From Butyricicoccus porcorum (lineage in GTDB: Bacteria > Bacillota > Clostridia > Oscillospirales > Butyricicoccaceae): DNA of 64,000 nt. Numbering within the stretch: position 1 is the stretch's first letter; the number at the start of each line of letters is the position of its first letter. Below are positions 9,495 through 17,707 of this stretch, one piece after another. The stretch is from positions 62,001-126,000 of the forward strand of contig NZ_NHOC01000007.1 in NCBI RefSeq assembly GCF_002157465.1, written 5' to 3'. The notes beneath the pieces were generated by a model. It worked only from the letters and a program-made list of their open reading frames with translations, searched no databases and had not been told where the DNA came from. A program made the translations under genes and the position numbers.

Positions 9495-10841
9495 ATGTTA
9501 ATCAAAGATAAAAAATTTTACCGTTCATTTCTCATGCTGTGCCTGCCGATTGTCCTGCAAAATGTCATTGCGCTCAGCGTCAACCTGACGGACAATCTGA
9601 TGCTGGGACGATATGCGGAGAGCGCGCTGTCCGGCGTAACAGCGGTCAATCAGATCCAGTTCATTTATCAGAATCTGCTGATGGGCATCGGTGACGGTAT
9701 GGTCATCCTTGCCGCACAGTATTGGGGAAAAAAAGACACGGCTTCGATTCGCAAGGTAGCGGGTGTTGCCATGCAGACTGCGCTTGTGTTAATGGCGCTG
9801 CTGTTCCTCATCGTGTCGTTCTTTCCGGCGCAGGTGGTCGGCTTATTTACGGAAGATCCGGCGATTATCGCGGAGGGTGTGCGCTATCTGAATATCGTTC
9901 GCTTTACCTATCCGTTCTTTTGTATCACAACGATCCTGTTGGCAGTTCTGCGCAGCACAGAGGTCGTAAAGATTGCTTTTTTTCTGTCACTGAGCACGTT
10001 GTGCATCAATTTCAGCATTAACTGGGTGCTGATTTACGGACATTTTGGCATGCCGCGCCTGGGTGCAGCGGGCGCTGCCATCGGCACGCTGACCGCGCGT
10101 ATCATTGAATGCGTTGTCCTTTTGCTTTATATCAAAAAGAAAGAAGTCAATCTACACCTGAAGCTCAAGGATTTCCTGCATGCTGACCGCACGATTGCCG
10201 GAGATTATTTCCGTGTCAGTGCGCCGATTATCCTGCTGCAAAGCCTGTGGGGCGTCAATACGGCGTTGCAGACAGCGATCCTCGGACATCTGACCTCGAG
10301 CGCAATTGCAGCAAACAGCATGGCATCCAACCTGTTCCTGATTGTCAAGACAGTTGCGGTCGGCTCTGCTTCGACGGCGAATGTCATGATCGGCAAGGCG
10401 ATTGGCGAAGGCGAGATGAAGACGGTCAAGGATTACGCGAAGACCTTTCAGGTGGTCTTCCTGTGCATGGGTATTTGCTGTGGTATCCTGCTGTTCGCAT
10501 TGACCGAACCGGTATTGTCGCTGTACAGCTTTTCGGATGAAAGCCGCCAGTTGGCGCGCTCGTTCCTGCATATTCTGTGTATTGTCATGGTCGGCATGTC
10601 TTATCAGATGCCAGTCAATGCCGGTATCATCAAGGGCGGCGGCGATACCAAGTATGTCATGAAGCTCGACCTCATCAGCATCTGGTGTATCGTCATTCCA
10701 CTTTCGTTCATTATGGCGTTTGTCGTGAAGGCGTCGCCCATAGTCGTCGTCTGGTGTCTGAACCTCGATCAGCTGTTCAAATGCGTCCCGGCGTTTATCA
10801 AGGTAAACTACGGCCACTGGGTGAAAAAACTGACCCGGTAA
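9495..10841 (+). CDS. MATE family efflux transporter
   Basis: A 448-residue, twelve-helix MATE-family (NorM/DinF-like) exporter, expected to expel cationic drugs or metabolites in exchange for Na+ or H+. The N-terminal pattern LCLPIVLQNVIALSVNLTDN and the first-repeat text SGVTAVNQIQFIYQNLLMGIGDG are typical, and the second repeat begins near residue 240 (SAPIILLQSLWGVNTALQ). I chose ATG 9495 because GGGAGCAAGACAAC precedes it; the longer in-frame start at 9417 would run through the purC terminator. It is monocistronic, flanked by terminators on both sides. Confidence 0.92.
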   Translation: MLIKDKKFYRSFLMLCLPIVLQNVIALSVNLTDNLMLGRYAESALSGVTAVNQIQFIYQNLLMGIGDGMVILAAQYWGKKDTASIRKVAGVAMQTALVLMALLFLIVSFFPAQVVGLFTEDPAIIAEGVRYLNIVRFTYPFFCITTILLAVLRSTEVVKIAFFLSLSTLCINFSINWVLIYGHFGMPRLGAAGAAIGTLTARIIECVVLLLYIKKKEVNLHLKLKDFLHADRTIAGDYFRVSAPIILLQSLWGVNTALQTAILGHLTSSAIAANSMASNLFLIVKTVAVGSASTANVMIGKAIGEGEMKTVKDYAKTFQVVFLCMGICCGILLFALTEPVLSLYSFSDESRQLARSFLHILCIVMVGMSYQMPVNAGIIKGGGDTKYVMKLDLISIWCIVIPLSFIMAFVVKASPIVVVWCLNLDQLFKCVPAFIKVNYGHWVKKLTR

Positions 10842-10861
10842 AGAAAGTAAAAGTACATAGA

Positions 10862-10902
10862 AAAAAGGTGCTGATTCCCGGCAAAGGAGTCAGCACCTTT
10901 TT
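10862..10902 (+). terminator. Rho-independent terminator after MATE gene
   Basis: AAAAAGGTGCTGA (10862-10874) pairs with TCAGCACCTTTTT (10890-10902). The A/T symmetry makes it usable in both directions, including for the minus-strand small gene that ends at 10922. Confidence 0.88.
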
Positions 10903-10921
10903 ACAATTCTATGGAATGTGG

Positions 10922-11089
10922 TCACAGGAACAGCTTGAGCAAAATTCCGGCTGCGGCGAACAGCAGAAGAGTAGGGGCAGGAGACAGCGTGAGTTGTTTG
11001 CCGATTGCCGCATACCAAAGAACGGAAAACACAAGCGGCAGAGTGCAATTGTCGAACTCTTCGTCAGCGGGGCGGATGTTGCGTTTCAT
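10922..11089 (-). CDS. Small membrane protein, unknown family (55 aa)
   Basis: This minus-strand frame runs from ATG at 11089 to TGA at 10922 and encodes 55 residues: a charged N-terminus (MKRNIRPADEEFDN) and then two hydrophobic stretches (LPLVFSVLWYAAIG and TLLLFAAAGILLKLFL), consistent with a two-helix membrane protein. A weak AAGGCGG lies upstream. It fills an otherwise empty gap between the MATE gene and tRNA-Pro, and ends at a bidirectional terminator. I do not recognise a family. Support comes from composition and placement only. Confidence 0.5.
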   Translation of the reverse strand: MKRNIRPADEEFDNCTLPLVFSVLWYAAIGKQLTLSPAPTLLLFAAAGILLKLFL

Positions 11090-11124
11090 GAATCAGCCGC
11101 CTTGAACCATACCGTTGTTTGGAC

Positions 11125-11159
11125 AAAAAAAACAGAGCAAGCGAAATTTCGCTTGCTCT
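11125..11159 (-). terminator. Rho-independent terminator after tRNA-Pro
   Basis: Perfect 13-bp palindromic arms (AGAGCAAGCGAAA / TTTCGCTTGCTCT, 11134-11159) are followed on the minus strand by G and eight T (11132-11125), just beyond the tRNA 3' end. Confidence 0.85.
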
Positions 11160-11162
11160 ACA

Positions 11163-11239
11163 TGGTCGAGGTGGCGGGACTTGAACCCACGGCCTCTGCG
11201 TCCCGAACGCAGCGCTCTACCAAACTGAGCCACACCTCG
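11163..11239 (-). tRNA. tRNA-Pro (anticodon CGG)
   Basis: On the minus strand a complete cloverleaf can be drawn: acceptor stem CGAGGTG/CACCTCG, D-arm GGCTCAGTTTGGTAGAGC, anticodon stem CTGCG/CGCAG with loop TTCGGGA giving anticodon CGG at 11205-11203, T-arm with GGTTCAAGTCC, and an encoded CCA (11165-11163). It reads proline CCG codons, which suits a moderately GC-rich coding bias. A terminator follows directly. No mobile element sits at this tRNA. Confidence 0.95.
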
Positions 11240-11383
11240 ATATTCTGTTCAGCAGCTTTCCTCGCTGCAACGATAATTATTATATCAGCCTGACCGAACA
11301 ATGTCAACAATTTTTTTCAAATTCTGCGAAAAATTTTTAAACGCAGGATTTTGGGGCGAATCCTGCAAAAAAAGGAGAAAAAC

Positions 11384-11412
11384 GCGACAACACGCGGGAA
11401 TTGTGGTACAAT
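11384..11412 (+). promoter_or_regulatory. Possible promoter for the acpS operon
   Basis: GCGACA (11384-11389), a 17-bp spacer and TACAAT (11407-11412) lie 30 bp before the acpS start. The -35 box matches the consensus only in its second half. Confidence 0.45.
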
Positions 11413-11441
11413 AAAAACCGCATGGACAGGAGGAATTGCAT

Positions 11442-11795
11442 ATGACTGGTTTGGGAACAGATATGATAGAGATCCGCCGCATCGAGCAGGCATTGCGCCG
11501 TCCTGCCTTTGCACAGCGCGTGTTCACACAAGCGGAGCGTGACTGGCTGGATGGGCAGGGAAACAACCTCCCGCAGTCTGCCGCAGGTCTGTTCTGCGCA
11601 AAGGAAGCAGTTGCAAAGGCATTGGGAACCGGCTTTCGCAATGGACTGAATCTGAAGGATATCGAAATCAGCCATACGGAGCTGGGTGCACCGTTTGTGC
11701 TGCATCCGCATCGGAATTTTCTGTTGAGCATTGCGCATTGTCAGAGTTATGCGACGGCGACAGCGATTTTGCTGGATGGAGGGAATGCGGAATGA
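11442..11795 (+). CDS. acpS: Holo-[acyl-carrier-protein] synthase
   Basis: AcpS transfers 4'-phosphopantetheine from CoA to the serine of acyl carrier protein, activating fatty-acid synthesis. The 117-residue length is typical. The Mg2+-binding GTDMIEIRRIE near the N-terminus and FCAKEAVAKALGTGF are the two diagnostic motifs, and LSIAHCQSYATA is the C-terminal beta-strand region. ATG 11442 is chosen because AGGAGG (11428-11433) precedes it at normal distance. Its stop overlaps the next start (ATGA). The order acpS, then a YjeF-C-type dehydratase, lipoprotein, alr and mazF parallels the Bacillus acpS-ydcC-alr-ndoA region. Confidence 0.94.
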   Translation: MTGLGTDMIEIRRIEQALRRPAFAQRVFTQAERDWLDGQGNNLPQSAAGLFCAKEAVAKALGTGFRNGLNLKDIEISHTELGAPFVLHPHRNFLLSIAHCQSYATATAILLDGGNAE

Positions 11796-12652
11796 CTGTC
11801 ATTGACTGGAATTATGTTGCGGCGCACATCCGGCCGCGTCAGCCGGAGAGCGACAAAAATACCTATGGCCGTGTGCTTGCCATTTGTGGCTGCCGGGATT
11901 ACATCGGAGCGCCGTATTTTGCGGCACAGGCTGCCGTGCGCACCGGTTCGGGTATCGTAACGCTTGCCGTGCCGCAGTGTATTTACCCGATTCTGGCGGG
12001 CAAGCTCAATGAGCCGACTTTTTTGCCGCTGGAGGCGGACGAAAACGGCAAAATTACGGCAGACTGTCTGCCGCCGCTTGCGCGGCGCGCGGCTATTCTG
12101 GCAGGACCGGGATTGGGCATCAGCGAAGGCGTTGCACAGGCGGTGCAAACAATCATCCGTGAGGCAGAATGTCCCATTATTGTCGATGCAGACGGTATAA
12201 ATGTGCTCGCCGGACATATACATGTACTGGAGGAAGCCAGGTACCCGGTGATTCTGACCCCACATGCACGCGAATTTTCGCGCATTTGTGACATTCCCTG
12301 CACAGGAATTCCGGAGCGGGATGCCGCAGCCTTTGCACAAAAACATCACTGTGTGCTGCTGCTCAAGGGACACCGCACGGTTGTTGCGGGGCCGGATGGG
12401 ACGGTGCTGCAAAATGTGCACGGCAATCCCGGTATGGCGAAGGGCGGCAGCGGAGATGTGCTGTCCGGCATCATTCTGTCACTGCTGGGACAGGGGGTGC
12501 CGCCGCTGGCAGCTGCTGCTTGCGGCGCGTATATCCACAGCCGTGCAGGCGATTTGTGCGCCAATGAAATCGGTGAGTTTGGCATGACGCCGACCGATAT
12601 GCTGTCCCGTATCCCACAGGTACTCAAACCGCTGAACTCCAGGGAGTGGTAA
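11792..12652 (+). CDS. nnrD: ADP-dependent NAD(P)H-hydrate dehydratase
   Basis: A 286-residue ribokinase-fold enzyme (YjeF C-terminal/NnrD family) that repairs damaged NAD(P)H hydrates using ADP or ATP. The N-terminal KNTYGRVLAICGC, the central AGPGLGIS, the ILTPHAREFSRI block and the catalytic GNPGMAKGGSGDVLSGII are present. The companion NnrE epimerase domain is not fused here. The start at 11792 overlaps the acpS stop by ATGA, making the pair translationally coupled. Metabolite repair next to acpS is a common Clostridia arrangement. Confidence 0.93.
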   Translation: MTVIDWNYVAAHIRPRQPESDKNTYGRVLAICGCRDYIGAPYFAAQAAVRTGSGIVTLAVPQCIYPILAGKLNEPTFLPLEADENGKITADCLPPLARRAAILAGPGLGISEGVAQAVQTIIREAECPIIVDADGINVLAGHIHVLEEARYPVILTPHAREFSRICDIPCTGIPERDAAAFAQKHHCVLLLKGHRTVVAGPDGTVLQNVHGNPGMAKGGSGDVLSGIILSLLGQGVPPLAAAACGAYIHSRAGDLCANEIGEFGMTPTDMLSRIPQVLKPLNSREW

Positions 12653-12656
12653 GTGT

Positions 12657-13238
12657 TTGTTTCGACGCTGTTTTTGCGCTGTGGCAGCTGTCTTTCTACT
12701 GACCGGCTGTTCTGCGGTAAAAAACCCCGAAGAAATCGCCGCATCCGTCCGGGATGTGTATGCGGCGGCTTCGTCCATCGAGACAGTTGCAGACATCACA
12801 TCCGATTTGAATGAAGAGACTATGACCTATCAAATCGGCTATGACTATGAAAAAAAGGAAGGGACAGCGACTGCTGTCATGACCGTGCTTGCACCGGAAT
12901 CCATTGCGGGGATTCAGGCTGAGGTAACGGGGGAAGACGTTACGTTCTCTTATGACGGCACAGAGCTGGAAACTGCCATGCCGGACCGCAAAGGTCTGAC
13001 GCCCGCAGATGTCACCACCTATCTGCTGTATGATCTGATGAATACCGTTCCGGAGCAGGTATGGATGGAGGGCGAGCTGTTGGCGCTCCGTTTTGAGGAG
13101 GTCACGGATGAATGCACGGCAGTGAAGGAAGTTTATTTGAATGCAGAGACAGGCGCCTTGTCTGAGGCGCGTATTTACTGCGACGGAAAACAAATCATGC
13201 GGTGTACGTTTGCATCGTGCACGCTGAATGGAAAGTGA
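12657..13238 (+). CDS. Predicted lipoprotein (YdcC-position), function unknown
   Basis: A 193-residue secreted lipoprotein with a short signal ending in the lipobox LTGC (Cys18). The remainder resembles the LolA/YdcC-like outer layer lipoproteins found between acpS and alr in Firmicutes (beta-rich, with TYQIGYDYEKKEGTATAVMT and SFDG-like turns), but sequence similarity alone is not decisive. The best start is TTG 12657, five bases after the nnrD stop; GGGAG of the nnrD end supplies a ribosome site. Location in an acpS-alr operon hints at an envelope role. Confidence 0.7.
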   Translation: MFRRCFCAVAAVFLLTGCSAVKNPEEIAASVRDVYAAASSIETVADITSDLNEETMTYQIGYDYEKKEGTATAVMTVLAPESIAGIQAEVTGEDVTFSYDGTELETAMPDRKGLTPADVTTYLLYDLMNTVPEQVWMEGELLALRFEEVTDECTAVKEVYLNAETGALSEARIYCDGKQIMRCTFASCTLNGK

Positions 13239-13250
13239 GCATCAAACAGT

Positions 13251-14420
13251 ATGGAAATCCCCAATAAAACCAGCCGGAGCTGGGCAGAAATCAATCTGAA
13301 CAATTTGGAATTCAACTTTACGCAGATCAGGCAGCGCGTCAAAGCGATCATGCCGGAGGCAAAGGTACTCGGCGTTGTCAAGGCGGACGCGTATGGACAT
13401 GGCGCGGTGCAGGCGGCGCGGACATTGGAGCGTGCAGGCGCGGACTTTTTTGCCGTTGCAACTGCGCTGGAGGGCGTTGAACTGCGCGAAGCGGGCTTTA
13501 CTCTGCCAATTCTGGTTCTCGGTTATGTCGGGGACGAGGACGCGCCGCTGCTGGCGCGCTATGATATTGCCGCAGCGTTGTGCGACAGGGACAATGCGGA
13601 AGCCTTTTCCCGGGCCGCACAGGCGGAAGGCAAGCCCATCCGCGTACATATTGCCCTCAATACCGGCATGACCCGTATCGGCTTTGAAACGCGCAGCACA
13701 AAGGAAAATGTTCGACAGATTCTGGATGCAGTGGCACTGCCGGGTATCGAGACAGAAGGTATCTTTACCCACTTTGCCGTTGCTGATGTTGATGGCGGCG
13801 AGGAATTTACAGAATTACAGTATCGCCGCTTTGTCGACATGTGTCTGGAATTGGAAAAGCATGGTGTGAGCCTGCGCTACCGCCACTGTGCAAACAGTGC
13901 GGCGATTTTACAGCACAGCCAGACATTTACCACCGACCTGTATCAGGATGGCGTGTTCAATATGGTGCGCGCGGGCATTATCCTCTATGGCTATTATCCG
14001 GACAGTACAACCCAAAAAACCATCCCGTTAAAACCGGTTATGACTGTCAAGGCACGCGTGGTTCAAGTGCGTGATATCCCGGCGGGCGATTCCATCGGCT
14101 ATGGCCGCACGTTTACGGCGGACAAACCGATGCGCGTGGCGGTGTTCACAATGGGCTATGCGGACGGTTATCCGCGCTGCGCGAGCAACCATATTTCCGT
14201 CGTCATAGGCGGCAGGGTTGTCCCAACCGTCGGACGCATTTGCATGGACATGGCGTGGGCGGATGTCTCTGGTATGGATGTCAGACGCGGTGATGAGGTC
14301 GTAATTTTCGGCGATGGCCCGGTGACGGCGGATACACTCGCGGAAGCTGCCAATACGATTTCCTATGAGGTGCTGTGCGATATCAGCAAGCGCGTTCCGC
14401 GCATTTATATCGGCGAATAA
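13251..14420 (+). CDS. alr: Alanine racemase
   Basis: Alanine racemase makes D-alanine for peptidoglycan with pyridoxal phosphate. In this 389-residue protein the PLP lysine is Lys44 in VVKADAYGHG and the second catalytic base is Tyr284 in SIGYGRTF. The N-terminal TIM barrel and C-terminal beta domain (FTMGYADGYPR, VGRICMDMAWADV) are complete. It lies 12 bp after the lipoprotein gene and upstream of mazF, as in Bacilli. A D-alanine role is secure; no second racemase gene is in the window. Confidence 0.96.
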   Translation: MEIPNKTSRSWAEINLNNLEFNFTQIRQRVKAIMPEAKVLGVVKADAYGHGAVQAARTLERAGADFFAVATALEGVELREAGFTLPILVLGYVGDEDAPLLARYDIAAALCDRDNAEAFSRAAQAEGKPIRVHIALNTGMTRIGFETRSTKENVRQILDAVALPGIETEGIFTHFAVADVDGGEEFTELQYRRFVDMCLELEKHGVSLRYRHCANSAAILQHSQTFTTDLYQDGVFNMVRAGIILYGYYPDSTTQKTIPLKPVMTVKARVVQVRDIPAGDSIGYGRTFTADKPMRVAVFTMGYADGYPRCASNHISVVIGGRVVPTVGRICMDMAWADVSGMDVRRGDEVVIFGDGPVTADTLAEAANTISYEVLCDISKRVPRIYIGE

Positions 14421-14580
14421 AGCGCGCATGCAACCGCCGTGCGCAGGCCGCATAAGATGAGACAGAAAAATATTCATACGATGCATGATTAAAGCAATGG
14501 GTTGCTGGGGAAAGTAACAGTAACAGGCGGGAAGTGAATCGCTTCCTCCTGAAATTTCTTTCCTTTGGAGTGTGATTAGA

Positions 14581-14940
14581 TTGGATCATCATGTCAAGCG
14601 CGGAGACATTTATTATGCAGATCTTTCGCCTGTTGTCGGCAGTGAACAGGGCGGCATGCGCCCGGTGCTGATTGTGCAGAACAATGTCGGCAATCGGTAC
14701 AGCCCGACCGTTATCGCAGCCGCGATTACATCGCAGGTCAATAAAGCCAAAATGCCGACACATATTTCCCTCGGCGCGCGCAGCTTCGGCCTGACGCGGG
14801 ATTCCGTGATTCTGACCGAACAGATCCGGACGCTGGATAAACGCCGCCTGCGCGAGAAAATGGGTACGCTGGATGAATCACACATGGATGAGGTTGACCG
14901 TGCGCTGGCTGTCAGCTTTGGTTTGACCGCGCGGGAGTAA
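14581..14940 (+). CDS. mazF: MazF/NdoA-type endoribonuclease toxin, no antitoxin gene adjacent
   Basis: A 119-residue mRNA interferase of the MazF/PemK family that cleaves single-stranded RNA at short sites. It closely follows the Bacillus NdoA pattern: [21 protein letters not shown] at the start, [19 protein letters not shown], then [16 protein letters not shown]. The TTG at 14581 is preferred, since GGAG lies ten bases upstream and this matches NdoA length; a GTG at 14572 is too close to that ribosome site. In Bacillus an antitoxin gene (ndoAI) sits between alr and the toxin. Here the 160-bp alr-mazF gap has no such gene. Confidence 0.92.
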   Translation: MDHHVKRGDIYYADLSPVVGSEQGGMRPVLIVQNNVGNRYSPTVIAAAITSQVNKAKMPTHISLGARSFGLTRDSVILTEQIRTLDKRRLREKMGTLDESHMDEVDRALAVSFGLTARE

Positions 14941-14998
14941 AGAGAAACGGTTTCGGCCGATGCTTACATAAAACACCGGCCGGACTGGTAATAGAACT

Positions 14999-15039
14999 CC
15001 CCTGCATGGCATATGCTGTGCAGGGGAACCTCTTTTTTT
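14999..15039 (+). terminator. Probable terminator after mazF
   Basis: CCCCTGCA (14999-15006) pairs with TGCAGGGG (15019-15026), followed by a seven-T run at 15033-15039. Confidence 0.65.
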
Positions 15040-15080
15040 GCAGGAAAAATTCGGTGTGTGCCGCGAAAGGAGTCGGAGCC

Positions 15081-15581
15081 ATGCGCATCAGCAGGAACGG
15101 AGAGGACTGGGGCGAGATCACTGTACAGACGGACGGACAGCAGGTGAAGTTCCGTGCGCACGGCGCGCTGCCGAAATACGGTGAGATTTTACGCGTCTGG
15201 GGCATACGCGACGGCGCCCAGCCGCTGCTCATCGGCGTAGCGGAGCCGGATGGCGATGGGCTGGCGGTCAGCCGCACGATGAGCCGACAGTATCTCGCGT
15301 CTCTGGGATATACGGAACTGCCGGAGCAGTATGTCGCCGGTGTCCGCGCACCGGAGCTGGCAGAGATGCCGCATACAGATGACCCGCTGGTGCAGCAGGC
15401 GATGCAGGACGGGACGGTCAGTGTGCGCAGAGAAGAGGGAGTAGACGTACTGTCATGTACATTTGAAAAAAACCATGCCTTCCCGCTGGCCTTTGCCTGC
15501 TGCTGCTGTACGGTACAGGGAGGGCGGGCACAGCTGGTCTGGGACAGAAAAAAGGGCTGTCCGGTGTGGACAGCCCCATAA
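15081..15581 (+). CDS. Hypothetical protein (166 aa)
   Basis: ATG 15081 follows AAAGGAGTCGGAGCC and encodes 166 residues. The first third (ISRNGEDWGEITVQTDGQQV) looks beta-rich; a short acidic linker with APELAEMPHTDDPLVQQAM follows, and the C-terminal part contains an unusual run of four cysteines (FACCCCTVQGG). There is no signal peptide or long hydrophobic helix. I do not recognise the family. It could be a Clostridia-specific cytoplasmic protein. It is bounded by a terminator upstream and shares its 3' end with the terminator of the convergent DUF1015 gene. Confidence 0.65.
   Translation: MRISRNGEDWGEITVQTDGQQVKFRAHGALPKYGEILRVWGIRDGAQPLLIGVAEPDGDGLAVSRTMSRQYLASLGYTELPEQYVAGVRAPELAEMPHTDDPLVQQAMQDGTVSVRREEGVDVLSCTFEKNHAFPLAFACCCCTVQGGRAQLVWDRKKGCPVWTAP
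15546..15576 (-). terminator. Terminator after DUF1015 gene, inside the end of the convergent gene
   Basis: GGGCTGTCC (15554-15562) pairs with GGACAGCCC (15568-15576), and the A6 at 15548-15553 gives a T tract on the minus strand. It overlaps the last codons of the plus-strand hypothetical gene. Confidence 0.8.
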
Positions 15582-15590
15582 AGTCATTGC

Positions 15591-16916
15591 TTATCTGACG
15601 ATCAGTTTGGATTCCATATAATAGCGCTTTTCATGCGCTTCGCCCATGGAGAAGGTCTTTCTCGGCAGGACGCCGTCGATGATGACACCGCGGAACAGGT
15701 CATTCTTTTCGATATCGGGCAGGAAGAAGCCCATGTTGCCCTCCGCTCTGCCGAGCGAGTTTACAACATCTGTACCGTGGATGTAGTCGATTTTTGCGTC
15801 TGTATGCTGATCCAAATAGGCATCGAGGAACGCCTGAAGCGTGCCGAGCGGGATACCCCACTTCGGATTCTTCACAGTCAGCACTCCGGTTTTTTCACCG
15901 CAGCAGATACCGACGGTATGTACGTTTTCTTCCTGTTTCAGGCTGTATGCGGTCGGGCTGTCGCTGAGGAAATATTCGCATTCGCTGCCGTTTGCTGCAT
16001 AAAACTCCTTTGCGGAAGCCAGCAGGTCATCTGCGTTGACATGGAACATTACGCGGTGGATCGGCTCGATGATGAGGCTTTCGTCGTGAATATTGACGAT
16101 TTCACACAGCGCAAAGCGTGCCGGATGGGTCGCCTGCTCTTCCGGTGTCAGGTTCTTTTTGACATCCTCCCAGTATGCCTTTGCGGTCGCCATCGAATGG
16201 TTGCCGTCACCGACTGCGAACGGCAGCAGCGGCAGGTCTTCGGTCAGACGGTATTTCTTATTGAAGGTCTCGCGGTCGTTCAGTGCATCCATCGCAGAAA
16301 GCAGATGATCGGTCAGCGCACCTTCCGGAATGAACCAACCGTTGATGTGACCGCCGTCCTGCATCAGATCGGTGTTGTAAACCTGCTCCAGTTCTGCGGT
16401 TTTTTTAAACATCGGCTCAATCACGGTGCGATCCGGGTCATCGATGAGCAGCATGATATGCGGAACCTCGATCGACGCATTTTTGCGGATTTCCAAGCGT
16501 GGCGGGATGCGCTCGACAACCGTCTTTTCGGTTGGACGGACGAGGGAACGGGAGCCTGCGGTATATTCATAGCACTCGAGGTCAATTGCTGCGACAAGGC
16601 CGCGGCGCGGCGTTTCTCCGCCGGAGAAGCGTTCGGTCAGGATAAAGCCTGCCGGCAATTCGGTCAGTACACCGTCGGACAGGTACTGCTTCATCGTGGT
16701 ATTGATCTCATCGGTCAATGCTGCGACATCACCGGTTTCCAGAAAGACCTCCGGCAGTGTAATGCGCAGGGTGGACGGTGCATCGCCGACAATGCGGTCA
16801 GTTTCTTCCCAGTATTCCGGCTGGGATGTATACTGGTCGCAGGCGACAACGGACCATTTATACAGGTCAGTGCCTTTTTTAGGCATCAGAATTTTCGGTA
16901 CGGATACACAAGACAT
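15591..16916 (-). CDS. DUF1015 family protein
   Basis: A 441-residue DUF1015 protein, a widespread family of uncertain function. Characteristic parts are the early KWSVVACDQYTSQPEYWEE, the central VGDGNHSMATAKAYWE (the family's HH/N-H signature region) and YIHGTDVVNSLGRAEGN toward the end. It is predicted cytoplasmic. It is monocistronic: a strong promoter lies upstream at 16961-16989 and a hairpin terminator follows. In many Firmicutes, relatives are linked to serine or phosphonate metabolism, but this context gives no such link. Confidence 0.85.
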   Translation of the reverse strand: MSCVSVPKILMPKKGTDLYKWSVVACDQYTSQPEYWEETDRIVGDAPSTLRITLPEVFLETGDVAALTDEINTTMKQYLSDGVLTELPAGFILTERFSGGETPRRGLVAAIDLECYEYTAGSRSLVRPTEKTVVERIPPRLEIRKNASIEVPHIMLLIDDPDRTVIEPMFKKTAELEQVYNTDLMQDGGHINGWFIPEGALTDHLLSAMDALNDRETFNKKYRLTEDLPLLPFAVGDGNHSMATAKAYWEDVKKNLTPEEQATHPARFALCEIVNIHDESLIIEPIHRVMFHVNADDLLASAKEFYAANGSECEYFLSDSPTAYSLKQEENVHTVGICCGEKTGVLTVKNPKWGIPLGTLQAFLDAYLDQHTDAKIDYIHGTDVVNSLGRAEGNMGFFLPDIEKNDLFRGVIIDGVLPRKTFSMGEAHEKRYYMESKLIVR

Positions 16917-16960
16917 GATTATTCCTCCAGAAATATAAAGAAATCATTTCAGCTTTCTCT

Positions 16961-16989
16961 ATTATACCGGACAAGCTGCCATGATTCAA
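16961..16989 (-). promoter_or_regulatory. Sigma-A promoter for DUF1015
   Basis: On the minus strand TTGAAT (16989-16984), a 17-bp spacer and TATAAT (16966-16961) lie 45 bp upstream of the start codon. Confidence 0.7.
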
Positions 16990-17158
16990 AACAAAATACA
17001 TATTTTAGACAAATACTGGCATAGTCCATAAAATATATGGGAAATGATACATGTGTTTGCGGGAAAACGACAACGAATGGATGCAAAACCGGGGGCTGGA
17101 CATGGCGTCCAAATTTGACCGAATAACCAAATGTTTCTGGCAATTTCGACATTCTTTT

Positions 17159-17188
17159 TGCATAGGATTTTTAAATTTCCATACACTA
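17159..17188 (+). promoter_or_regulatory. Possible forespore (sigma-G-like) promoter
   Basis: TGCATA (17159-17164) and CATACACTA (17180-17188) resemble the sigma-G boxes (GNATA and CATACTA) upstream of the spore-protein gene. The spacing is short by two or three bases, so this is tentative. Confidence 0.4.
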
Positions 17189-17232
17189 TTAGCACAGAGG
17201 ACGGACGGGGACCAAAAAAGGAGAGAACGATT

Positions 17233-17430
17233 ATGAACCGCAACTCGAACAAACTGACTGTACCGGAAGCTAAGGCCGCAATGGAACGTTTCAAGATGGA
17301 AGCGGCGAATGAGGTTGGTGTCAACCTGAAGGAAGGCTACAACGGCGATCTGACCTCCCGTCAGGCAGGCTCGGTCGGCGGCCAGATGGTCAAGAAGATG
17401 ATCGAGGCATACGAGAACAGCATCAAGTAA
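17233..17430 (+). CDS. Alpha/beta-type small acid-soluble spore protein
   Basis: A 65-residue SASP that would coat and protect DNA in dormant spores. The two conserved blocks are visible: KMEAANEVGVNLKEGYNGDL, containing the germination-protease (GPR) region, and LTSRQAGSVGGQMVKKMIEA, the DNA-binding helix. The start at 17233 follows AAAGGAGAGAACG. Expression late in the forespore is expected from family knowledge. The gene marks the organism as a spore former and is the last chromosomal gene before the mobile-DNA region. Confidence 0.93.
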   Translation: MNRNSNKLTVPEAKAAMERFKMEAANEVGVNLKEGYNGDLTSRQAGSVGGQMVKKMIEAYENSIK

Positions 17431-17491
17431 CGCACAGAAAACGCGAAAGAACAACTGTTGTGGTGACAACGGGATTTTGCGATTGAATTGG

Positions 17492-17519
17492 GAACAGGCA
17501 CCTGTACAGGTGCCTGTTC
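17492..17519. repeat. 28-bp perfect palindrome
   Basis: GAACAGGCACCTGT and its exact complement lie back to back with no loop. It follows the spore-protein gene, so it may act as a terminator, but there is no T tract. The 190 bp to its right contain no gene. Confidence 0.6.
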
Positions 17520-17707
17520 TGCAATGGTGCATGAGCAATTGAACCGATAAAAACGGACAATGTTTTTTACAGTTTTAGAGTGGAGCACACAAGCAAAATT
17601 GCGAAGTGTGGCTATACTCCGACAAAACGAGGGTGTCCCAAGGATCCCCCCTTGGCACACAACATTTGGAACAAAGGTATATTGGGGCGTGCGAGGATAA
17701 GAAGAAA

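Noticed and set aside
15633-17024. 463-codon plus-strand frame opposite DUF1015
   Set aside because: Composition is unlike a protein, and the opposite strand has a recognised gene, promoter and terminator.
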